From CAWCGU01 sp963795195 (GTDB lineage Bacteria > Actinomycetota > Thermoleophilia > Solirubrobacterales > 70-9): DNA of 64,000 nucleotides. Below are positions 27,290 through 36,379 of this stretch, in pieces. The first letter of the stretch is position 1. Every line of letters begins with the position of its first letter. Under the pieces are notes generated by a model. That model saw only the letters and a list, made by a program, of their open reading frames with translations, did not search any database and was not told where the DNA came from. The stretch is from positions 2,294,001 to 2,358,000 of the forward strand of contig CAWCGU010000006.1 of assembly GCA_963795195.1 (NCBI GenBank), given 5' to 3'. The position numbers and the translations under genes are program-made.

Positions 27290-28930
27290 TTAGAAGAACG
27301 CGCCGCCCTTGTACTCGCCGAAGACGTCGCGCATGGCGTTGCAGACCTCGCCGATCGAGGCGTTCTCGCGCAGAGCCTCGCGGATCGGATGCAGCAGGTT
27401 GCCCTCGCCGCGGCCGGTCTCGCGGATGTCCTCAAGCCGGGCCTCGACCTTCGCCTGGTCGCGGTTCGCCTTGAATTTCGCAAGCCGCACCAGCTGGCGC
27501 TCCTCTGACTCGGGGTCGACCCTGAGGATGTCGACGTCGTCGATAACGTCGGTGACGTACTTGTTGACGCCGACGATGATGTCCTGGCCGGTCTCGTACC
27601 GCTTGTGGTAGGAGGCCGCCGATTCCTCGATCTCCTTCTGCATGAAGTCGAGCGCGTTGACCGAGCCGCCGAGCTCGGAGACCTGCTCGATCAGCTCCCA
27701 GGCCCGCAGTTCGATCTCGTCCGTGAGCGACTCGACGAAGTAGGAGCCGGCGAAGGGGTCGACGGTGTCGGCGGCGCCGGATTCGTGGGCGAGCACCTGC
27801 TGGGTTCGCAACGCGATCCGGGCCGAGCGCTCGGTCGGCAAAGCGAGCGCTTCATCGAAGCCGTTGGTGTGCAGTGATTGCGTGCCGCCGCAGACCGCCG
27901 CGAAGCCCTGCAGGGCGACGCGGATGATGTTGACCTCCGGCTGCTGGGCCTGCAGCGTCACCCCGCCGGTCTGGGTGTGGAAGCGGATCATCTGTGAGCG
28001 CTCGGACTCAGACCCGAAGCGTTCCTTGACAATCCGGGCCCACATCCGGCGCACGGCGCGGAACTTTGCGATCTCCTGGAAGACGTTGTTGTGGCCGTTG
28101 AAGAAGAAGGCCAGCCGCGGGGCGAATTCGTCGATCGCCAGCCCGCGCTCGAGTGCCGCCTCGACGTAGGCGATCGCGTTCGAGAGCGTGAACCCCACTT
28201 CCTGGACGGCCGAGCAGCCCTTCTCGCGGATGTGGTAGCCGGAGATCGAGATCGTGTTCCACTTCGGCACGAACTCGTGGCAGTACTCGAAGATGTCGGT
28301 CGTCAGGCGCATGGTCGGCTCGGGCGGGTAGATGTAGTTGCCGCGGGCCATGTACTCCTTGAGCACGTCGTTTTGGACGGTGCCGCGCAGTTGCTCGGAC
28401 TCGACCCCCTGTTCCTCGCCGACGAGCTGGTAGAGCAACAGCAGCACAGACGCCGGTGCGTTGATCGTCATCGAGGTCGAGACCTGGTCCAGCGGGATCT
28501 GATCGAAGCAGATCCGCATGTCCTCGATCGTGTCGATCGGGACGCCGGTGCGGCCGACTTCTCCGCGGCAGAGCGGGTCGTCGGAATCGCGGCCGAGCTG
28601 GGTGGGCAGGTCGAAGGCCATCGAAAGCCCGGTCGAGCCGTGCTCGATCAGGTAGCGGTAGCGCTCGTTGGTGTCCTCCGGGGAGGCGAAGCCGGCGTAC
28701 TGGCGCATCGTCCAGGTGCGGTCGCGGTACATCCCCTCGTGAATGCCGCGGGTGAACGGGTAGGCGCCCGGTTCGCCCAGGCGCTCCTCGAGGCCTGGGG
28801 CGACGTCGGAGGCGTCGTAGACGCTGTCGATCTCGATGCCGGAGTCGGTGATCACGCGCTCGTCGTCGGGTCCGACGACCGGTGCGACAGAGCGATGGAG
28901 GTCCGTTTTGAGGTCTGGGGGGGTGGCCAT
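27290..28930 (-). CDS. Methylmalonyl-CoA mutase family large subunit
   Basis: A 546-residue TIM-barrel subunit of a B12-dependent acyl-CoA mutase of the two-gene (archaeal/actinobacterial) type; the cobalamin-binding domain is missing and must come from a separate small subunit not seen here. Family blocks are TWTMRQYAGFASPEDTN, GLSMAFDLPTQLGRDSDDP, EVGRTGVPIDTIEDM, FFFNGHNNVFQEIAKFRA, FHTQTGGVTLQAQQPEVNI and NKYVTDV. At the substrate loop, where many methylmalonyl-CoA mutases read PTMY, this protein reads HEGMY, so the preferred acyl group is uncertain. With the carboxylase at 23905 it suggests propionate conversion to succinyl-CoA. Confidence 0.9.
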   Translation of the reverse strand: MATPPDLKTDLHRSVAPVVGPDDERVITDSGIEIDSVYDASDVAPGLEERLGEPGAYPFTRGIHEGMYRDRTWTMRQYAGFASPEDTNERYRYLIEHGSTGLSMAFDLPTQLGRDSDDPLCRGEVGRTGVPIDTIEDMRICFDQIPLDQVSTSMTINAPASVLLLLYQLVGEEQGVESEQLRGTVQNDVLKEYMARGNYIYPPEPTMRLTTDIFEYCHEFVPKWNTISISGYHIREKGCSAVQEVGFTLSNAIAYVEAALERGLAIDEFAPRLAFFFNGHNNVFQEIAKFRAVRRMWARIVKERFGSESERSQMIRFHTQTGGVTLQAQQPEVNIIRVALQGFAAVCGGTQSLHTNGFDEALALPTERSARIALRTQQVLAHESGAADTVDPFAGSYFVESLTDEIELRAWELIEQVSELGGSVNALDFMQKEIEESAASYHKRYETGQDIIVGVNKYVTDVIDDVDILRVDPESEERQLVRLAKFKANRDQAKVEARLEDIRETGRGEGNLLHPIREALRENASIGEVCNAMRDVFGEYKGGAFF

Positions 28931-28990
28931 TTAGAACAGGATATGGACCAGGCGAGCTGATGGGATAGCTACGGCTTCGGGCTCCGAGAC

Positions 28991-30253
28991 CTAAGTGTCC
29001 CCGCTGACCACCGCGCTCATCCGCTCAGCCAGGTGCGGATAGGAGTACTCGGCGATCGCATCGGCCGGGGGCTTGGCCAGCTTCCCCGCGACGAGATCGC
29101 GGAGCCCCATGGCGATCTCCGCGGGATCGGCGGCCGAGATCGGCCGCGCGGACCCCGTCTCGGCGACGATCCGCCCTGCTTCCGTTCCCGCCGCCAGCGC
29201 CAGGATCGGCACCCCGGCGGCCATGTACTCGAACAGCTTGTAGTTGGGAAGCTGGCTGCGGGCCGCCTGCGCGATCAAAAGGAGCGCGTCGGCGCGTTGC
29301 TGGAGCGCGATCGCCTGGCTTCGCGGGAGGCTCCCGGCGAGCACGATTCGTGCCGGCGCTACGTCGGTAGCGAGGAGCTCCCGCTCTGCGCCAGTCAGCG
29401 GCCCGGCGATCGCCAGCTCGAGCCGCGCAGCGGTTTCGGGGTCGTCCCTAGCAAGCTGCGCGAGAGCGCGAACCAGCGGTTCCGGGTCGCGTCCGTAGCT
29501 GCCGAAGCGGCCCGTATAGACGAGCGAGATCCGCTTCGGATCCAGGACATCAGGCGGCTCGGCCGCCTCAGGTGCGGCCTCCCGGTCCCAGCCGTTCGCG
29601 ATCACGACCGGGTCGGCGATGTCGCGCCGCCGCAGGTCATCGGCGGCCGGGCGGCTGACGCAGACGACGGCGTCGGCGCTGCCGAAAAGGCTCCGCTCCT
29701 GGCGCTCGTCAAGCCATCGCTGGGCGCCGGTCGGGAACTCCGGGCGCAGGCGCTCGAAAGTCCAGGCATCGCGAACGTCGGCAATCCAGCGAACCCCCTT
29801 CCTCTGCAGCCCGCGGCCGACGAAGTGCGCCGACTCCGGCGGGGAGGTGGTGATGACGCAGTCAAACGGCCGGCGACGATGGAGCTTGAGGGCGAGGCGC
29901 TTGGCGAAGGGCGCCCAGGCGAGCGCGAGTGGCTCGGGAACGATGATCCTGCTGAGTGGATGTGGCTGCCCCGAGTAGCTGTCGGAGTCAAACAGCGCGT
30001 CGACGTGGTCGTGGCCACGCATCCGGGCGCGCATCAACTGGGCATCGGCGGCGCGGGCGATGTCTCCCGTGGGGCCGCCGCCGCCCGGGGCGTCGTCATC
30101 GTCGAGGCGCCCGTAGGCGGCCGTCGTGAGCACCGTCACATCGTGGCCGAGTCGGCGCAGGTGGCGGACCATCGACGCTGGGCGCAGCGCACCCGTGTCC
30201 CGGCAGGGCGGGTAGAAGTAGGCAACAAACAGGATGCGGCGCCGATCGCTCAT
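28991..30253 (-). CDS. Glycosyltransferase, GT4-like
   Basis: A 420-residue GT-B fold enzyme. The ATG at 30253 is chosen because it overlaps the stop of the upstream glycosyltransferase (ATGA) and begins with RRILFVAYFYPPCRDTGALRP, the usual first strand and loop. The N-terminal half holds DCVITTSPPESAHF and DVRDAWTFERLRPEFP; the C-terminal half holds SLVYTGRFG and the nucleotide-sugar region NYKLFEYMAAGVPILALA near residue 350. The sugar donor is unknown. It belongs to a minus-strand group with another glycosyltransferase and a UDP-xylose synthase-like enzyme, indicating polysaccharide or glycoconjugate assembly. Confidence 0.85.
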   Translation of the reverse strand: MSDRRRILFVAYFYPPCRDTGALRPASMVRHLRRLGHDVTVLTTAAYGRLDDDDAPGGGGPTGDIARAADAQLMRARMRGHDHVDALFDSDSYSGQPHPLSRIIVPEPLALAWAPFAKRLALKLHRRRPFDCVITTSPPESAHFVGRGLQRKGVRWIADVRDAWTFERLRPEFPTGAQRWLDERQERSLFGSADAVVCVSRPAADDLRRRDIADPVVIANGWDREAAPEAAEPPDVLDPKRISLVYTGRFGSYGRDPEPLVRALAQLARDDPETAARLELAIAGPLTGAERELLATDVAPARIVLAGSLPRSQAIALQQRADALLLIAQAARSQLPNYKLFEYMAAGVPILALAAGTEAGRIVAETGSARPISAADPAEIAMGLRDLVAGKLAKPPADAIAEYSYPHLAERMSAVVSGDT

Positions 30254-31446
30254 CGGCGGCGGCGCTCCCGGCGCGTCTCGATCGCATGCCGGTAGGTCTC
30301 GTCCATGCGGTCGAGCAGCCGCGTCCACGACCACTCGTACTCGGCCTTGGCACGGCCCGCGGCGCCCATCCTCGCGCGACCGTCCACACCGGCGTCGACG
30401 AGTTCACGCAGCCGCGCCGCGACCGCGCCCGGGTCGCCCGGCGGCGCCAGCAGCCCGTTCTGCCCGGGATCGACGACGGCGCGCACCCCGGGGTAGTCGC
30501 TGGCGAGGACCGGCAGCCCGCAGGCCATCGCCTCGATCAGGACGATTCCGAACGACTCGGGCGGCTCGGTGGTGAGCAGGAAGAGATCGGCGGCGCGCAG
30601 CACGTCGGGCAGCTCGGCGTGCGGGACGCGGCCTAGGAAGTGGACGCGATCGCTGAGGCCACGCTCAGCGGCGAGCCGCTCGAACTCCGGCCGCAGCTCG
30701 CCGTCGCCCGCCACCACGAGGTGAACCCGTTCGTCGGCCAGTTCGGCGAGCGCCTCGATGCCGACGTCGAGCCGCTTGAAGTGATGGGCACGGTCGAGCG
30801 TGGCCGCGAAGACGGCGACGATCGTGTCGTCGCCGATGCCCAGCCGTTTGCGCCAGCCTGTTTCGTCGGGTCCCGGGGAGAAAACCTCGTCATCGACGCC
30901 GTTGGGCATGACCACGGCTCGCTCTGGGTGCCGGCGCCGCAGGCGATGCAGATAGGGCACGGAATCGGCGTGGTCGGTCGAGAGGATGCAGACCCGGTCT
31001 GCGTGGCGGATCAGGATCGGCGGCCAAAGATGTTCGTAAGCGGCGAACAGGGACCGACGGCCGCCTTCGCCGATCAGTTGGTTCTTGTAGTGGACCAGCA
31101 CCGCCGGCTCGCGCCCGCCCGGCCGCAACCGGCTCGCCAGCAGCAGCTCGACCCCGAAGATGAACGGATAGTGGAGGTGGAGCACGTCGAACCCGCGCAG
31201 GCGGGCGATTCGCGGAATCAGCGGCGCGTTGCCGATTGCAAAGGCCGGTTCGATGCGGTGGACGATGGCCTCGCCCGGGTCCGGGGCCTCGCCGGGCGCC
31301 GGGGCGGTGAAGACCTCCACGTGGTGGCCGCGAGCGGCCTGGCCGACGGCGAACCGGTAGGCGGTGTTGCCCGCGCCTCCTGGATAAGGAGGAAAGGTCG
31401 CGGTCAGGTGCGCGATTCGAAGCTTGTCGGTTTCGGAGCCGTTCAC
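30250..31446 (-). CDS. Glycosyltransferase family 4
   Basis: A 398-residue GT4-type enzyme starting at the GTG at 31446, just before the first beta strand LRIAHLTATFPPYPGGAG; the frame is open upstream but Ser/Arg-rich and not convincing. Later signatures are AVVMPNGVD, VHLVVAGDGELRPEFERLA and the donor-binding EPPESFGIVLIEAMACGLP with the paired glutamates near residue 300. It probably transfers a sugar from a nucleotide donor to an exopolysaccharide or glycolipid precursor. Downstream it is coupled by a four-base overlap to the second glycosyltransferase. Confidence 0.9.
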   Translation of the reverse strand: MNGSETDKLRIAHLTATFPPYPGGAGNTAYRFAVGQAARGHHVEVFTAPAPGEAPDPGEAIVHRIEPAFAIGNAPLIPRIARLRGFDVLHLHYPFIFGVELLLASRLRPGGREPAVLVHYKNQLIGEGGRRSLFAAYEHLWPPILIRHADRVCILSTDHADSVPYLHRLRRRHPERAVVMPNGVDDEVFSPGPDETGWRKRLGIGDDTIVAVFAATLDRAHHFKRLDVGIEALAELADERVHLVVAGDGELRPEFERLAAERGLSDRVHFLGRVPHAELPDVLRAADLFLLTTEPPESFGIVLIEAMACGLPVLASDYPGVRAVVDPGQNGLLAPPGDPGAVAARLRELVDAGVDGRARMGAAGRAKAEYEWSWTRLLDRMDETYRHAIETRRERRRR

Positions 31447-31512
31447 GCCCGGGACCTCGTCATCTTGCGGAAATCGGGGTAGGGCCCCGGCATTTTCACG
31501 CCCACGGCCGTC

Positions 31513-31526
31513 AGTCCTATATATGT
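31513..31526 (-). promoter_or_regulatory. AT-rich promoter-like site before the glycosyltransferase pair
   Basis: TATATAT and flanking bases form the only AT-rich island in the 94-base gap between the UDP-glucuronate decarboxylase-like gene and the glycosyltransferases. It may be a -10 element; no clear -35 partner is seen. Confidence 0.25.
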
Positions 31527-31540
31527 AGTGCCTGGACGGG

Positions 31541-32488
31541 CTAGTCGCCCGCGCCGACGAGCCGCTCGACGCCCATCTCCTCGATCGTGCGGCGCAGTCC
31601 TTCGCGCAGATCGATCTCGGGCTCCCAGGCGAGCAACTGCTTGGCGCGTGTGATGTCCGGCTGTCGCACCTTCGGGTCATCGGTCGGCAACGCTTCGAAG
31701 ACGATCTCCGAGCGCGACTCGGTGACCTCGATGACGATCTGGGCGAGCTCGAGCAGCGTGAACTCGTCGGGGTTGCCGATGTTGACCGGCTCGTGGACAT
31801 CGGATTCGGCCATCAGGACGTAGCCTCGGATCTGGTCGTCGACGTAGCAGAAGCTGCGCGTCTGGCTGCCGTCGCCGAAGACCGTCAGCGGCTTGTCCTG
31901 GAGTGCCTGGCGCAGGAACGTGGAGATGGCCCGACCGTCGTGGGGGCGAAATCGCGGCCCGAAGGTGTTGAAGGTGCGAACGATCCCCGTATCGACTCCC
32001 TGCTGGCGGCGATAGGCCATCGTCAGCGCTTCGGCGTAGCGCTTGGCCTCGTCGTAGACGCCGCGCGGACCAATCGGGTTGACGTGGCCCCAGTAGCTCT
32101 CGGGCTGTGGGTGGACCTGGGGATCTCCGTAAACCTCGGAGGTCGAGGCGAGCACGAAGCGGGCCCGGTGCTGCTTCGCCAGGCCGAGCATGTGATGTGT
32201 GCCGTAGGAGCCGACCTTGAGCGTGTGCAGCGGCAGGCGCAGGTAATCGATCGGGCTGGCCGGCGAGGCCAGGTGGTAGACGAAGTCGATCGGCTCGTCG
32301 ATGAAGAAGGGCTCCGTGAGGTCGTGCTGAACGAACTCGAAATCCGCGGAGCGGATGTGGTGGATGTTGTTGAGCGACCCGGTGTCGAGGTTGTCGACGC
32401 AGATCACCCGGTTGCCGCGCTCGAGCAGATAGTCGGACATGTGCGAGCCGAGGAAGCCGGCGCCGCCGGAAATCAGGCAGGTGCTCAT
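31541..32488 (-). CDS. UDP-glucuronate decarboxylase-like NAD-dependent epimerase
   Basis: A 315-residue extended short-chain dehydrogenase with the NAD loop GGAGFLGSH (residues 8-16), the aspartate DNLDTG, and the catalytic YDEAK near residue 142. The signatures YHLASPASPIDY, TSEVYGDPQVHPQPESYWG and NPIGPRGVYDEAKRYAE are characteristic of UDP-glucuronate decarboxylases (UDP-xylose synthase) rather than of UDP-glucose epimerases. It would supply UDP-xylose or a 4-keto-pentose for the neighbouring glycosyltransferases. Confidence 0.88.
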   Translation of the reverse strand: MSTCLISGGAGFLGSHMSDYLLERGNRVICVDNLDTGSLNNIHHIRSADFEFVQHDLTEPFFIDEPIDFVYHLASPASPIDYLRLPLHTLKVGSYGTHHMLGLAKQHRARFVLASTSEVYGDPQVHPQPESYWGHVNPIGPRGVYDEAKRYAEALTMAYRRQQGVDTGIVRTFNTFGPRFRPHDGRAISTFLRQALQDKPLTVFGDGSQTRSFCYVDDQIRGYVLMAESDVHEPVNIGNPDEFTLLELAQIVIEVTESRSEIVFEALPTDDPKVRQPDITRAKQLLAWEPEIDLREGLRRTIEEMGVERLVGAGD

Positions 32489-32538
32489 CGCCGCCGAGAA
32501 TAGCGGTGCCCCCGTTGCGTGATTGCAGCTTCGCTCGC

Positions 32539-34305
32539 TTAGCAGCGAAGAGGCAGCGCGGTGGCCCCGCCCGCGCCGTCGGTGGCGACGAGGCGCTTTC
32601 CGCAGGCGGCGCCTGTGAGCCGGAAGCTCCCGTCAGGGGCGACAGTCACCGGGTTGCCGGCAAGATCGAGGCTGACCGCGCTTGCGGCTCGCCCGCCGTC
32701 CCAGGCCGCGTCGAGCGATCGAACCCTGTCCACGAAGGTGTCCATGACGTTGCCCGGCACCGCGTAGGGCGGGAACTCGAAGGCGACGCCCAGCCGCCAT
32801 CCGTAGGTGAACTCGGTGTCCAGCGTGGCCTCCAGTGCGGCGCTGTCAAGCGCCGTGCGCAGCTCGGACGCACGCGCGGCGTCCGGGGCGGCGACGACAC
32901 CGTGAAGCCCACCGCGGCCGCCCCGGACCTGAAGGTAAGGACGCTCGGCGGCCAGCAGCTGCGTCGCAAGCGTGCCCGCCCGGGCCGTGCGACGGGCCGC
33001 GTCCAGGAACTCCGCCGCCTGCTGGGCGAAACGTGGTTCGGGTAGTTTGGCCAACCGCTGCGGAGCGAGCTGCACCAGGCGCAGTTCGCGCAACAGGACC
33101 CGTTGCGCGGCGCTCCAGCCGGCGCCTTGGTAGCGAGCAAGGAAGTCTGCAGCGACGCGGACGAAGGTGGGCGCCTCGCGCTCGCGGTCGAGCTTGTTCG
33201 ACCAACTCGTCTCGGCCCAGGCTCGCAGCGACTCGCGTCGCAGGAGGGCCAACCGCCCGGCGCCCGGAGCCAGCTCGGCGACGGCGTCGAGCCACGCCGC
33301 GCGCGGCCGGTAGGCGACTGGGTCCGCCATCCAGTCGGCGGCGGTCGCCAGCGGCAGGGTGTTGAGGCTGGATTCGTTGGCGGGGTTGAAGAAGAACCCG
33401 CGCACCGCGGTCGCGCCGGCCGGATCGCGAATGTAGGGACCGAGGAAGAGCCTGGCCGTTCCCGGCACGGGCACGATGTTTCCGGCGGTGTCGTTGTTCG
33501 TCCAGTTCTCCCAGACGACGGGCGTGCGGCCGATCGAGTCGCCGTACGCGGCGGCGTCGGAGGCGGTCCAGTGCTCTGAGGGAATGGCGGTCCCCGTCCA
33601 CATCACCTCGATTCCCTCGGCCAGGCTCGAGCGCAGGCCGTCGAGATAGTCCGTGCCGCCGCGACCGGAGTAGTCGGCGCCGACCGTGAGGACGCGAACC
33701 CGCGGCTGGAACTGCCGCAGGCGTTCGCGAAGGCGGGTCAGGAAGTCTCCGTTGGCGACTCCGAAGGCGCGGTCCCCCAGCCCGTAGCGCGCCAGATCCT
33801 CGGGATGGGTCATCAATTTGGTGACGTCGTCGAAGGAGATCATCACCGTTCGCGTGCCGGCTTGCAGGAACGGCAGCAGCTTCGTCGCGACCGCTTCCAG
33901 ATCAGCCGGGCAGGCGAAGCAGAGGTCGATGCTCGGCAACCCCTGCGGCACAGCCAGGGTCGGGATCAGCGGCAGGGCCGGGCTCAGGTTCGGGACCCAC
34001 TGGATGCCGTGACGGCCGGCGAACCGCACTTCCCGGTTGAACTCCGCCTGGGCCCGGGCGGGATAGGGATCGCGCCACTGGGTGCGCTGGTAGAGGTCGT
34101 CCTTGGGGGCGTGAACGTAGACGTTCATGTCGTGGTCCGCCATCCAGCGCAGCATGTCCATGCGCTCGCCGTGGGTCCAGGGGCGCCCGTAGGGGCCTTC
34201 GATGATCCCGCGCCAGGGGAGGGGAGAGGTTGCGAGGGACGACTGAGGTGCGGAGCCGCTCAGCAGGACGAGGGCACCGAGGCTGAGCGAGACGAAGCGC
34301 TTCAC
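32539..34305 (-). CDS. Secreted GH84-like beta-N-acetylglucosaminidase
   Basis: A 588-residue protein starting at the GTG at 34305, which gives a signal peptide (FVSLSLGALVLLSGSAPQSSLA). The catalytic domain opens with GIIEGPYGRPWTHGERMDML and continues with MNVYVHAPKDDLYQRTQWRD, the conserved face of glycoside hydrolase family 84 (O-GlcNAcase/hyaluronidase). The two catalytic aspartates are in MISFDDV near residue 155. Substrate-assisted cleavage of N-acetylglucosamine from glycans or glycoproteins is expected. The C-terminal third is a helical plus beta region without a recognised name. It is divergent from the acetoacetyl-CoA synthetase gene. Confidence 0.85.
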   Translation of the reverse strand: MKRFVSLSLGALVLLSGSAPQSSLATSPLPWRGIIEGPYGRPWTHGERMDMLRWMADHDMNVYVHAPKDDLYQRTQWRDPYPARAQAEFNREVRFAGRHGIQWVPNLSPALPLIPTLAVPQGLPSIDLCFACPADLEAVATKLLPFLQAGTRTVMISFDDVTKLMTHPEDLARYGLGDRAFGVANGDFLTRLRERLRQFQPRVRVLTVGADYSGRGGTDYLDGLRSSLAEGIEVMWTGTAIPSEHWTASDAAAYGDSIGRTPVVWENWTNNDTAGNIVPVPGTARLFLGPYIRDPAGATAVRGFFFNPANESSLNTLPLATAADWMADPVAYRPRAAWLDAVAELAPGAGRLALLRRESLRAWAETSWSNKLDREREAPTFVRVAADFLARYQGAGWSAAQRVLLRELRLVQLAPQRLAKLPEPRFAQQAAEFLDAARRTARAGTLATQLLAAERPYLQVRGGRGGLHGVVAAPDAARASELRTALDSAALEATLDTEFTYGWRLGVAFEFPPYAVPGNVMDTFVDRVRSLDAAWDGGRAASAVSLDLAGNPVTVAPDGSFRLTGAACGKRLVATDGAGGATALPLRC

Positions 34306-34402
34306 CGCCCCAGTATCGCCGCAGGCGCCCGGTTCGGCGCGAGTTGGATGAAACGAGCGCATAGCGCGCGTCTGGTCCATCTCGTCAATATCGTTGCAAT
34401 CC

Positions 34403-36379
34403 GTGAGTCCCCCCGACAAACTCTGGGAGCCCTCGGCCGAGCGCATCGAACGCTCCCAGATGACCCGGTACGTGCGCTGGCTCGGGGCTCAGCGTGGAGT
34501 GCAGGTTGACGGTTACGACGAGCTCTGGCGCTGGTCGGTCGAGAACATCGAGGAGTTCTGGGCCTCGATCTGGGATTACTTCGAGGTTGAGTCAGCCACT
34601 CCTTACGAGCGAGTCCTGAGCTCCCATGAGATGCCCGGCGCGCGCTGGTTCGAGGGCGCCGAGATCAACTACGCGGAGCATGTCTTCCGCGGCAAGGACC
34701 CGGCGGCGATCGCCGTTCGGCACGCATCCGAGCTCAGGGGTCTCGCCGAGCTCAGCTGGGGGGAGCTATCGGCTCAGGTGGCGCAGGTCGCCGCCGGCCT
34801 GCGGTCGCTGGGGGTCGAACGCGGCGATCGGGTGGTCGCCTACATGCCGAACATCCCGGAGACGCTGGCCGCATTCCTGGCGACGGCGAGCATCGGCGCC
34901 GTCTGGTCGAGCTGCTCACCAGACTTCGGGCCGGCGAGCGTCGTTGACCGGTTCGCGCAGATCGAACCGAAGATCCTGCTCTGTGTAGACGGCTATCGCT
35001 ACAACGGCCGCGACTTCGACCGCGCCGGCCTTGTCGCCGGGCTGCAGGCTGAGATGCCCTCGCTCCGCAAGACGATCGTCCTGCCCTACCTGACGGCCGA
35101 TCCGGATCTACGCGGGCTCTCCGAAGCGATTCTTTGGCCGCAGCTGATCGACCTCGGCGAGGGAGCCGAGCCGGCCTTCGAGCGGGTCCCCTTCGATCAC
35201 CCGCTCTGGGTGCTGTATTCCTCCGGCACGACCGGACTGCCGAAGGCGATCGTCCAGAGCCAGGGCGGAATCCTGATCGAGCACCTCAAGAAGCTCAACC
35301 TCCACGTCGACGCCCAAGACGGCGACCGCATCTTCTGGTTCACCACCACCGGCTGGATGATGTGGAACTTCCTCGTCTCCGGCCTGCTGACCCCTGCTTC
35401 GATCGTGCTCTACGACGGCAGCCCCGGTCATCCCGACATGAACGTCCTCTGGGACCTGGCCGAGCGCTCGGGCGTCACCTGCTTCGGGACGAGTGCAAGC
35501 TTTGTCGCCGCGTCGATCAAGGAGGGCGTCGAGCCCTCGGCGGGTCGCGACCTCTCGCGTCTCGGCGCGCTCGGATCGACCGGCTCGCCGCTGGCTCCGG
35601 AAGCGTTCGACTGGATCTACGAGCACCTCGGATCCGAGACCTGGCTTTTCTCGACCAGTGGCGGCACCGACGTCTGCACCGCCTTCGTCGGGGGCGTGCC
35701 TTGGCTGCCCGTCTACCGCGGCGAGCTGCAGGGCCGCGCCCTCGGCTGCGCCGTCGAGGCCTTCGACGAAGACGGGAATTCCGTCGTCGGCGAGGTCGGC
35801 GAGCTCGTGATCACGGAGCCGATGCCGTCGATGCCCATCTACATGTGGAACGACCCCGGCGGCGAGCGCTACCGGGACAGCTACTTCGACATGTACCCGG
35901 GGATCTGGCGCCACGGGGACTGGATCGAGATCACGAAGCGGGGAACCGCTGTGATCTACGGCCGCTCGGACTCGACGATCAACCGCCAGGGCGTGAGGAT
36001 GGGGACGAGTGAGATCTACCGTGCCGTGCAGGCGCTGCCCGAGGTGGTCGACTCGCTGGTAGTGGACATCCCCCGGCCCGGAACCGAAGGGTGGATGCCG
36101 CTGTTCGTCGTCCTGCGCGACGGCGTCGAGCTCGGCGACGAACTGGTTGCGCAGATCAAGCGCGGCATCCGCGAGCACTGTTCGCCCCGCCATGTTCCCA
36201 ACGAGGTCTTCGCGATCGCTGAGGTTCCGCGGACGCTTTCGGGCAAGGTGCTCGAAGTTCCCGTCAAGCGGATCCTGATGGGCACCCCGGCCGAGCAGGC
36301 CGCCAGCCGTGACTCACTTGCAAACCCCTCGGCGCTGGACTGGTTCGTCGAGCTGGCCGATTCGCTACAGACCGGCTAG
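34403..36379 (+). CDS. Acetoacetate--CoA ligase
   Basis: A 658-residue adenylate-forming ligase that activates acetoacetate to acetoacetyl-CoA with ATP. The family-specific N terminus (KLWEPSAERIERSQMTRYV, then VENIEEFWASIWDYF) distinguishes acetoacetyl-CoA synthetases from acetyl-CoA synthetases. The ATP-binding P-loop LYSSGTTGLPKAIV is near residue 270, and the C-terminal GRSDSTINRQGVRMGTSEIY and LSGKVLEVPVKRIL with the catalytic lysine are present. The GTG at 34403 is preferred to a TTG nine bases earlier. It links ketone-body or polyhydroxybutyrate turnover with the acyl-CoA genes nearby. The stop codon overlaps that of the convergent RTX gene. Confidence 0.92.
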   Translation: MSPPDKLWEPSAERIERSQMTRYVRWLGAQRGVQVDGYDELWRWSVENIEEFWASIWDYFEVESATPYERVLSSHEMPGARWFEGAEINYAEHVFRGKDPAAIAVRHASELRGLAELSWGELSAQVAQVAAGLRSLGVERGDRVVAYMPNIPETLAAFLATASIGAVWSSCSPDFGPASVVDRFAQIEPKILLCVDGYRYNGRDFDRAGLVAGLQAEMPSLRKTIVLPYLTADPDLRGLSEAILWPQLIDLGEGAEPAFERVPFDHPLWVLYSSGTTGLPKAIVQSQGGILIEHLKKLNLHVDAQDGDRIFWFTTTGWMMWNFLVSGLLTPASIVLYDGSPGHPDMNVLWDLAERSGVTCFGTSASFVAASIKEGVEPSAGRDLSRLGALGSTGSPLAPEAFDWIYEHLGSETWLFSTSGGTDVCTAFVGGVPWLPVYRGELQGRALGCAVEAFDEDGNSVVGEVGELVITEPMPSMPIYMWNDPGGERYRDSYFDMYPGIWRHGDWIEITKRGTAVIYGRSDSTINRQGVRMGTSEIYRAVQALPEVVDSLVVDIPRPGTEGWMPLFVVLRDGVELGDELVAQIKRGIREHCSPRHVPNEVFAIAEVPRTLSGKVLEVPVKRILMGTPAEQAASRDSLANPSALDWFVELADSLQTG

